This document shows, in pieces, positions 55,385 through 64,000 of a DNA stretch of 64,000 nucleotides. The position numbers and the translations under genes were made by a program. Under the pieces are notes generated by a model, which saw only the letters and a list, made by a program, of their open reading frames with translations, was not told the origin of the DNA and made no database searches. Positions within the stretch are counted from its first letter, which is position 1. Every line of letters begins with the position of its first letter. The stretch lies in assembly GCF_023973825.1 (NCBI RefSeq), contig NW_027122934.1, forward strand, positions 1-64,000. The letters run 5' to 3'. The DNA is from Plasmodium brasilianum (lineage: Eukaryota; Apicomplexa; Aconoidasida; Haemosporida; Plasmodiidae).

Positions 55385-55905
55385 ATTAGAACAACAGCTA
55401 AAATTTTTACATGATGAAAGAAGTAAGTCCCAATTACTAAAATATCATATGTATAACAACGTGTATATAGTGAGTTTCATGGATCCTATAAAAGAGTAAT
55501 TCTCTTTGAAAACTAAAAGAAAGAATAATTAATTTTAATATTTTTTAACTTTTACATATTATCATGTTACTTGCTATTATATTTATGGGAATATTTGCCG
55601 TATTCTTCCTTTTGTATAAAGTAAATAAAAAATAAAATATAGGAATATAATCACTATTTGTTACTAATATTATTTTAATGAAATATTTATAATTATATAA
55701 TAATTTTATATATATATTTTATTTATCATATATCTACTTGTTTTCTGACCTTGGATATTATATTTATACAAGATTATTAGGATAACAAAAAAAAAATTAC
55801 GAATAATTGTCCAATAAAATACATTTATGAATTATTAAAAATTGGACATGAGTATATCTATTTGAATCCTAACAAGAGAATGATTTTTGTCGCTTTATTC
55901 CTGTA
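55385..55905 (+). pseudogene. 3' remnant of a PIR gene (plus strand)
   Basis: At 55564-55620 the frame reads MLLAIIFMGIFAVFFLLYK and ends exactly at a GTAAAT donor, which is how PIR exon 2 ends (membrane segment, then YK, then splice). Before it, a frame-shifted stretch looks coding (QLKFLHDERSKSQLLKYHMY, then VSFMDPIKE) near 55390-55495. After it, at about 55780-55905, an exon-3-like piece in mixed frames reads KKKLRIIVQ and ELLKIGHEYIYLNPNKR, similar to PIR cytoplasmic tails. The Cys-rich N-terminal part is missing. Clearly non-functional. Confidence 0.55.
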
Positions 55906-56835
55906 GAAAACTCCTTACTAACATTTTATATAAAATATCTTCCAGATAATATCAATAATATTTAAAATTTCGCATAATTGGACAAAATTTTAATTCTATT
56001 CATTTTAAAGGGAACAAATTAAAATATACTTTTAAAATATAGTCTTAATTAAAACGTATATATTCTTTTTATTTTTTGAATAATATATTTATTTAAAGAT
56101 ATTTATTTTTTTATTTATACAGTAATAATATCGTAGTTATTAATTCTTCTATTTCTTGTTTCTTTATTTTTTTTAATTTTTTTTATTCCTCTTTTAATAA
56201 GTATGTAATAAATGTTATTTCATATTACTGTGTAAAAAATCTACATTTACGTCATAATGTTGTCTTATATATTTACGTTTTAAAGTTTTTTTGTTTGTAC
56301 GATAATGAAAATACGATATACAAAAATATTTTTATGCAACTGGTTCTTGAATCATATTCTATTTATGATAACCTTTCCTTTGAATAATTTTTATATAATT
56401 ATTTTTGTAACTCTTATAAATTTTAAATACTTTCAAGTTTCGTTTATCTAATTTATTAATATATCTACCATTATATGTAACCTTTAAATTACTAAGTATA
56501 CTACTTTTTAATGTATATAATATTAACTGTAATTTTTGTATAAAATATCATTGAGAATGACAGTTTACATTGTGGAATCTTGTATTATATCTGTTTACTA
56601 CTTTTTATATGTTTTGTAAGGATTATCTAGTTGCTTAAGATTCCTTAATTTCATTTATTTTCTTTCATTGTAAACAGTTACGAAGACAACATTTGACTGG
56701 ATTAAACTATATAGAAGAAAATAAATATAAATATATATACTCAAAAATAATAAATTATTTTTTATTTTTTTAGTAAAAATGTAATTTACAAATTGTGGTA
56801 TAATATTCGAACAATTATGTACAATTTATATTAAC
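55906..56835. other. DNA between two facing PIR remnants
   Basis: About 0.9 kb between the 3' ends of the plus-strand and minus-strand PIR remnants. AT-rich, no gene seen. Confidence 0.45.
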
Positions 56836-57519
56836 CTTATATATAATTAATAAAGTGAAAGATGTTATAATACTACAGCTGTTATTAAGGTGGAAACAAA
56901 TAAGTAATTTACTTTTGTAGGTCGTAAAATCTGTGGTATATTAGAGCGAGAAGTTACAGAGGACATTTTTTTATTATGTGCTTTTTTAAATTTGTTTAAC
57001 TCTTCACGAAATTCGTTATTTTTATGTCCTGAGCATCATTTATAATGTTTAGTAACAAAATTATAATGATTTCCAATTATCGCTTCCATTATCATTAGGT
57101 TTATCACATTTACCATTAAAGCTATTCAAATCCTCATAATAACTGTATATATTTTTAAGATTTTCTAGAATACGAGAATTAATTATTTTTATTTCTTGCT
57201 TACATGTATCATTAATAAATCCTGTTATATCAACATTAATTTTATTAAACAAATTATATTTATTATGAAAATTACCATTATTTAGTAGATATTTCAATTA
57301 TTTAAATCTATCATGAGTAGCAGCTTCGTCCTTCTTCGAATATATACTATTTAAGTACTCAATGAACGTTGGACATTAAGAGAAAAAATCTGAATAAATA
57401 GAATTATCTGAATCTGTTGAATAAATAGTACTACAAGGGGTATTATTAATTTCTCAATTTTGGGATGAGAATGAATTAAATTTTTCTTTATATTTAAGAA
57501 CCGTTTTCACTGTATCGTC
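56836..57519 (-). pseudogene. Broken PIR gene, exon 2 (minus strand)
   Basis: An acceptor TTTTTAG at 57521-57520 opens a PIR-like exon 2 (DDTVKTVLKYKEKFNSFSSQ). It continues with Cys-containing PIR-type text (NNTPCSTIYSTDSDNSIYSD and CPTFIEYLNSIYSKKDEAAT) and the open stretch 57297-57061. Stops interrupt at SSQN-stop, DFFS-stop and DRFK-stop. A frame change near 57060 is followed by NNEFREELNKFKKAHNKK and a decayed membrane segment (NYLFVSTLITAVVL, stop) ending near a GTTAAT donor at about 56835. Exon 1 and exon 3 are not identified with confidence. The text is distinct from the intact PIR gene at 2259-3982, so it is another subfamily member. Confidence 0.8.
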
Positions 57520-59949
57520 CTAAAAATAAAACAAAAAATTATAATATATAAATGGAAAAAATAATATTTTTTGAAAAAAAATATTTATTTCATTTAAAGA
57601 ACACCAAAATTTTGAAAAAACATGATACTCATTTGAATATAAGGGAAAAATAAAATATGAGTTCTAAACATTGTAGGATGTCATTGTATTAAATAAACGT
57701 TAATTGGGTAGCAAAAATTCAATTCATATCAAATTATTTTTATATGTAAAAAAATGATATATTATATGTTGATTTTTTATAAATATATTTTTTTGATACA
57801 CTGAATTTTAAAAATAATTTCTTAACTAAAAATACTCTTTAGTTTTTAGTTAAAATAGAAATAAGTCAATATTGTGTGAATAGTATAAAATAATAATATT
57901 TCAATTGTAAATATAGTAATTTCAAAAAAGGGATTACTTTACATTTATTAAAACATATTCCAGAGTACCATACACTTTACAATTATTTTTGTAAAAAAGT
58001 GTATTATATAATTTTATTGAAATGTTATACAATAAAATAAAATATTATTAGTACATATTCACATAAAAAGAATATCGTATTGAAATATCTACTTATTAAT
58101 ATACTTATATCACTTAAAATATCATATGTACATAAATTTAATCTCTTTGGAAGGTATAGAATATTCTCTTTTATTAACTTTTATTCGTTACTAAGGATAA
58201 ATAATACATGTCAAATTATTTCAGTTTTTATTATACTACTATATAGATTTATATTTTTGTTAAGAAAAACTTCTTGATTATAGCTGTCATAGAAATTTAA
58301 GTATATGAAAATATAATTTAACTAAAATTTTAATAAAATATATAGAAAATAAGGGAACTTTGTAATTTAAATATATGATTCATCAGAAAAAATGCCTTTA
58401 ATAATAAATGTATTTTTAAAAAGAGAGATTATATCGTATACTTATAGAATAATCCACTAATTTTACCCATTATATTACATAGCGAAGTTAAAATTTTAGT
58501 TAATTTTTACATCTTATAAATTTGAAATAATAAATGTATATTGAAGAAATATTCTTATTAAATATCGACTACTTTTTATAATTCATTAAATTGAGGATTC
58601 TAACATATTTCTATTAAAAAAATAGTTAAAATCATTTATTATTTTATTATAGTTCCTAATTATAGTTCTATTTACATTTTGATCGAGCTATTTGAATATA
58701 TATTATTTTGATAATAAATAAATTTATTATATTTTGTTTTTATTTTTTACGTCATTGTAGAATTAAATTAATGAATTAAATTTAAATATATATTAAGAGT
58801 TAGTAAGTAAAAAGATATTTCTTAACTTCATAATTGTTAATTTCTAAAAGTGTGTTATATATAAGTATAAATCTAAATTAACATTGGAAGTTATTAAAAT
58901 AATTATGTATTTTATACAAAATTTTATTCCTTAGTAAGTATTTATTTATATATATATTATTATTTTTATTTTTTTTTTTTTTGGTTGTCGATAAATTTGT
59001 TTAGTTTTAAATAAACATGTAATATACATTGATTACTACTAATTTATTCATAATTGTAACGAGTAAATCTTAAATATAATATAAGCAAAAAGAAAACAAA
59101 ATTAATTATATTTTGCAGATAATTCATAAATGGATATTACGTTCTCAGTTTACAGATAAAAAATAGTAAACATTTATTAGAGTAATTTTGTTTTTATTTG
59201 AAATTTTATATAGAGAATAATTAATTTTGTACATTAGTATGTAGTTACAATAATTCTAATTATATCTTTTTTCATTATATTATATATACAATAACGTGGA
59301 TATTGATTTAACGTTATATTATGAAACTTCAATATTTTTGAAAAAAAATATAGATACACAAAAAGGATATATACATTTCCATTCTTGAATGTACTAAAGA
59401 AATACATTTTTGATCTAAGGTTATTCTGATTTTAATAAATTTTAAATAATAATTAATCTATATATTTTTTTTTTTTTTTTTTCATTACTTTTTATTATAT
59501 TTCTTATATATATATATACATAATTAAAAATAAAAAAAAAGTTGTATTGATGAAATTACAAAATTTTTATTTAGCAGTAATAGTATCATTTATATATAAT
59601 AAAAAGTGTTTCTCTATGAAATTATATTAAAAAAAAAAAAATTAGTGTTCACTTACTTATATATATATTTTTATTCATAGATTAGTTATTCATTTTTATG
59701 TTTAGTTTCTAAGATATATAATGTTAAAATATAATGAATATGTTTAAAATGTAGTTAACGCAAAGGCTTTTAATAATATGAAAAGGGAAGGTTATACATA
59801 ATATTTTTTTCTTTAGTTATTATTACTATTATTATATCATCATAACAATTAATATATTGTTGTCTACAAGTTTTTCTGAAAAGAAATGTTTATGCAATTA
59901 AATTTTTTTTAATAGTCACTCATCAAATCGTTAATATTCTCATTATATA
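57520..59949. other. Intergenic DNA right of the PIR-remnant insertion
   Basis: No gene. Similarity to copy 1 resumes at about 58.75 kb (58755-58785 against 25960-25990), marking the right side of the insertion. The block at 59110-59250 is a copy of the repeat found about 1.2 kb before fam genes. The open frame 58080-58277 is not coding-like. Confidence 0.45.
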
Positions 59950-60025
59950 TGGAACAATCTATTCTCTATATTCTCTGTATTATATAGAATATAGAAAATA
60001 CATTCTATATTAACTAAATATTTCC
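59950..60025 (+). promoter_or_regulatory. Shared upstream motif of fam genes (L type)
   Basis: CTATTCTCTATATTCTCTGT followed by ACATTCTATAT, 371-446 bp before the ATG at 60396. Same layout as before the other L genes. Confidence 0.45.
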
Positions 60026-60395
60026 TTATATGATAAAAAAATGTATTTTTTTACTTTACATTGAAAAAGTTTAATAAAAAAATAATTTAATTACACGAAT
60101 ATATAAAAAAATATATTTTTTGTATATAATAATGAATTATAATAAAATCATTTTAATGAATATAACATTTTACTTAATAATATTAAGAAAACATTTTATA
60201 ATATATATTTTTAATGTTATTTTACTTCGCTGTAAAAAATATTATAATTATATACAATATATTTTTTACAGAAAGGTAGTAAATATAGAAAAAATAATCA
60301 AATAAATTGTATATAATTTTTTATCATTAGAAGAATTTTATGTTTTTGTTATTATTTTTATTACTTAATACATTGAAATGCTGAAAATCTATATC

Positions 60396-61414
60396 ATGGA
60401 AAAAAATATTAAATTATTATTTCTTAATATTTCAGCGTTTATATTTTTAACATGGTTATTCCATTTTAGCATTGATAATGTATGATAATACCATTTACTC
60501 ATATATGTACAATTTATATTTTTGTTGTTATATTTTTATATATTCAGTTTTTTAACAAGAAACTATTTATTTTTTAAATAGCTAATATTTGATTTTTTCT
60601 TTTTCAGAGCACGCTTAACAAATTTTTAAAAGATAACTCTAATAATGATAGTAAATTAGATGGAAAACATTATCGATTATTAGTAATACATAAAGAAGAA
60701 AGTGATTCAAATATACTAGGGTTAAAACAAGACATGTCAAATAATAGAGTGAAAAAAAAAAAATATTTATCTAATAATGAAGGTGAAACCCCAGAAAAAA
60801 AGAAGCATTTATATAAAAGTTCATCAAAGAGTATAAAAGATCATAGGAATGCTATGAAAAATGAAGCTAATATATTTGAAACAAAAAAATATTCCAGTAT
60901 TGGAAAAAAAATATTTAAAGAACTTGATTTTGAAGATTTTCTTAAACGCAACAAAATGATTAGTAATAAGGTTTACAAAAAAATAATGTACAAAAAGCTA
61001 GCATTGAGAATTGCTTTACCTTTATTATTGTTCTTGTTGTTATTAACTGTACTCATAACAGATTTTACATGGGGTTTGGCAGATGGAAGTAAAGGATTGT
61101 GGGGTGCATTAGGATTATCGAAAATTCTAAACGATTGGGCAAAATGTAATGATGATTGGTGGTTGAAGACAATGTTAGAATGGTTAAAAACAAATTCATC
61201 ATGGTTTTGGAGGCATAATTCAATTTCAGGTGTAGGCACACATGGAAGTTGTACTGCAGAAGCAGTTAGTGAAGGTTGCATATTAGGACAGTTATTTGGT
61301 ATTATAATATATGTCATACCTTTCATTATATTAGCTATCGCAGTTATATCAGGAATTATCTATTACCATAAAAAAGTTAAAAAATATGAAAAAATTAAAT
61401 TCAGAAAAAGATAA
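60396..61414 (+). CDS. fam-l/fam-m family exported protein, L type with Trp-rich loop (296 aa, probably fam-l)
   Basis: Exon 1 (60396-60479, 28 codons) starts MEKNIKLLFLNISAF. Exon 2 (60608-61414) follows a GTATGA...TTTTCAG intron in phase and begins STLNKFLKDN. An export-like site RLLVI is at residues 51-55. The L signature (FETKKYSSIGKKIFKELDF, then SNKVYKK) spans about 118-153. Membrane segments lie near 161-181 and 253-281. The loop of about 70 residues between them has eight Trp (for example DDWWLK, SSWFWRH) and three Cys, more than in any other copy here. The tail is VKKYEKIKFRKR, as at 12836. It is the counterpart of the gene at 27585 but much farther from its M neighbour because of the PIR-remnant insertion. 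The 3' motif is at about 61430-61490. Confidence 0.92.
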
Positions 61415-62264
61415 AATGTATATTAAAGAATATTTTTTATTTTATAAAGTATTTAATATGAAGTTATAATTATAATATATTTAGTTACATATCTATTAGA
61501 CTTCCTCATAATTGATTATATTTTATAAATATACATACAGATAAGTCGTTTTTTAGTAAACAACTGTACAGCATATAATCTCAATTTTTTTAAACTTGAA
61601 TTTCTAATATTTTTGAATTTGCATTATAAAATATTGTTTGAGATTGAATAATTTTTATGGTTTAGTGTTTATTTTTATATATTTAAATAGGTCGCCTTTA
61701 AAAATAAGTATACACATATATGTGCGTTAAAGTGAATGTAAAATAGCACAATTTACATAATTTTACTAAAGTATTTTAATTTAATTTTTATTTAAAAATG
61801 ATAGATTTCTGTTTATTATCCTGTTCTAATATGAATCTATTATTTTATCCTGTTGTGAAGAAAATTTATAATTACCATCATAATAGGAATAAATTTGTCT
61901 TGATTTGTATTTAACAAAAAGGAAGTGAATACATGTCGTATTTTTATATGTATATATATATTTCTTATATCTTTGAGAATGATTAATATTAATATTTATT
62001 CTATAAAATAAGAGTATGAGAAGAATTTTATTGAATATAACTACTGTAGAAATTTTTTGAATGTACATTTATTTCAATTTGCATTATATAACTTTGAAGT
62101 TAAAAATATATAATTATAATATATTATTATTAAATAATAATTATCGTATTCGTTTAAACAATTATATATTTTTTATATATCTAATACAGAATGAATAGTT
62201 AAAAACATTAATTGTACTGTTATGGTTCCTTATTGAAATTTTTATTCAATTTTGCATTAAAAGT

Positions 62265-62296
<32 letters not shown>

Positions 62297-64000
62297 TTAA
62301 AAATTTATAAATTAAGTACATATATTTTTCATTTTTTATATATCTAATGTATTGAATTAATGAAATAAAAGTAATAATATTTTAATGAATGATATATATA
62401 AATTCTTGATTTTGATTTTTCATAATATTATAATTTTTAAGAAAGTGAATATATACGCAAAAAGAAAAAGTAACGATAATTGTACAGAAAACAAATAAAT
62501 AATTTCTAAAAAAATATAATAATGTGTACGTATTTTTTTACATTTATTTCCTATTTTTTATATTTCTAAATATATTAAGAAATGAGCTAACATTGTTTAA
62601 ATGGTATATAATAATATACGTAATTTATATTATTTATTAGTAATTTATTGATATTAATAGTGATAACTTTTTAAATAAAATAAAGATAAAAAAAAAAAAT
62701 ATTTTTATAGATAATTTGTAGATATGTATCATTTACTTCCTAAGATAATTTATAATAAGATTTACTATAAAGGTTACTGTTTTTTTTTTTTTAACGTTAT
62801 GTTATTAAAAAAGTTAAGGTTTCCCATAGTAGTTCTTGAAAATAATATCCTTTTATTAAATATTTTTTATTATATATTTAAATGTAAATAAAAATATAAT
62901 ACTAATAAGTCATTTAATTATATCTCTTATATAAACGTTAAAAAGTATTCTGTAGTCGAACAGAACGTGCCTATATTAATCCTTTTAAAAGTATACTTTG
63001 GAACTGGAGAAAATTATTCGAGTAGGCATATTTGTTTCTGAAAAGGGAGAATGAAAATTCTGATAATGGGAATTTTAATACAAAGTGCATATTATTATGT
63101 TAATATTAACTATTGATTTATTTTACTAAAATATTTTCTTCTATATATATAATATATATATATGTATATAGAATAATAATAATTCGATAATCCTTTTTTT
63201 TTGGTGAAGTTAGAAAGTATAATTGTATTCCTGCTTAGTTAAATTTCTAAAAAATATAGATGAAATGAGATATAAAATAGATAAATAATAAAGTTTATTA
63301 GGTCATTTTATTATACGTTTAGATACACAAGTATACTAAAGTAAGTAAGTTTTTAGTTATAATTTGTAGCATATTAATATGGGCTACATATCATTAGCTT
63401 TATATTAATCAGTATGTATTAGTAGGAAATTTGAGTGTTCAAAAAGTAAAATTATTTTAATAGATCTAATTTTTATAATTTATAGTTAATTAATTATGTT
63501 ATATTTTTGAAAAAATATTATAATAGAATTGCCTCGTCCTATATTTTTCACCTGAATATAAATATTTAAAAATAAAAATTATTATATTACATAGAAGTGT
63601 AAAATAAAATAAAAATGAATTAAGAACATTCCTATAGGTTAAGTCAAAGATAAGTATTACAAAAATATTCTTTCGTATAAGGCATAATAACTATTTATAT
63701 AAAAATAACTATATAAAAGAGAGTTATGATAATAAAATTTTTATATAATTAAAAAAACTTATTTTTTAGTAATTATTCATATTTTTTTATACTATTAGCT
63801 TTTCATATATTTTTATTTTTATTGTATACGTGAATTTGAGTATATAATAATAAAATTCCTCTTTACTAGAATCCCCAAAAGGGAGAATTAATAAAATATT
63901 TTGAATATGCATAACATTATAATCGAAAATGAATTAAACTATTCACCAAAAAAATAAAAGAATAAACCTCTTTTTGAGTTATCTTTATATTATGTTTTGA
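61415..64000. other. AT-rich DNA at right edge
   Basis: Begins with the L-gene 3' motif. The rest shows no supported gene; the minus-strand open frame 62068-61826 is AT-driven. A TA microsatellite is at 62269-62294. The part near 62940-63090 is less AT-biased but has no clear frame. Confidence 0.5.
62269..62294. repeat. (TA)13 microsatellite
   Basis: Uninterrupted TA dinucleotides in the right-hand intergenic DNA. Confidence 0.95.

Noticed and set aside
57621..57700. Candidate exon 1 for the broken PIR gene (for example MTSYN at about 57685)
   Set aside because: The following GTTTAG is a poor donor and the reading frame stops at once; not enough to place exon 1.
60973..61326. Antisense open frame of 117 codons inside the L gene at 60396
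   Set aside because: Shadow of the sense exon, with no start context or homologous frame in the paralogues.

Overview
This window is very AT-rich nuclear DNA of a malaria parasite. It carries multigene-family genes of the kind found in subtelomeres: a three-exon PIR gene, seven intact two-exon genes of the fam-l/fam-m type, and a two-exon secreted/exported membrane protein. The intact fam genes have a hydrophobic first exon of 27-29 codons, a short AT-rich intron, an export-motif-like R-x-L-x-x site near residue 52 (R-x-I in one copy) and two transmembrane segments. I recognise fam-l/fam-m as families described as expanded in Plasmodium malariae, so P. malariae or a close relative is the likely source. 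I saw no rRNA, tRNA, CRISPR array or telomere repeat.

Layout. 0.5-1.4 kb: a broken secreted-protein gene (minus). 2.3-4.0 kb: an intact PIR gene (minus). 4-10 kb: no convincing gene. From about 10 kb two copies of one gene cluster follow in tandem. Copy 1 (about 10.0-28.6 kb): exported-protein relic, fam gene of the FETKKYS type ('L type'), broken fam gene of the FHFEKKW type ('M type'), intact exported membrane protein on the minus strand, a C-terminal M-type fossil, intact M gene, intact L gene. Copy 2 (about 36.8-61.4 kb) has the same order: relic, L, M (intact here), the same exported protein now dead, the same M fossil, M, L. About 4 kb carrying two PIR remnants lies between the last M and L genes of copy 2 and has no counterpart in copy 1. 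A linker at about 29-36 kb separates the copies; it has a less AT-biased part (31.8-34.2 kb) and a short coding-like relic at 33.6 kb.

How the genes may work together. M and L genes are adjacent and co-oriented in both copies (L-M at the left end, M-L at the right). Their proteins share exon layout, N-terminal signal, export-like site and two-membrane-segment topology, and differ mainly in the loop between the membrane segments. The published description of fam-l/fam-m as paired, exported proteins with an RH5-like fold fits, but the fold cannot be seen from sequence alone. Each intact fam gene has a related motif 320-450 bp before its ATG, and all have similar DNA just after the stop codon. 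Which letter (l or m) belongs to which subtype is my recollection, so I use L type and M type descriptively.

All exon boundaries were read by eye from GT/AG sites, reading frame and comparison between paralogues; no alignment or search was run.
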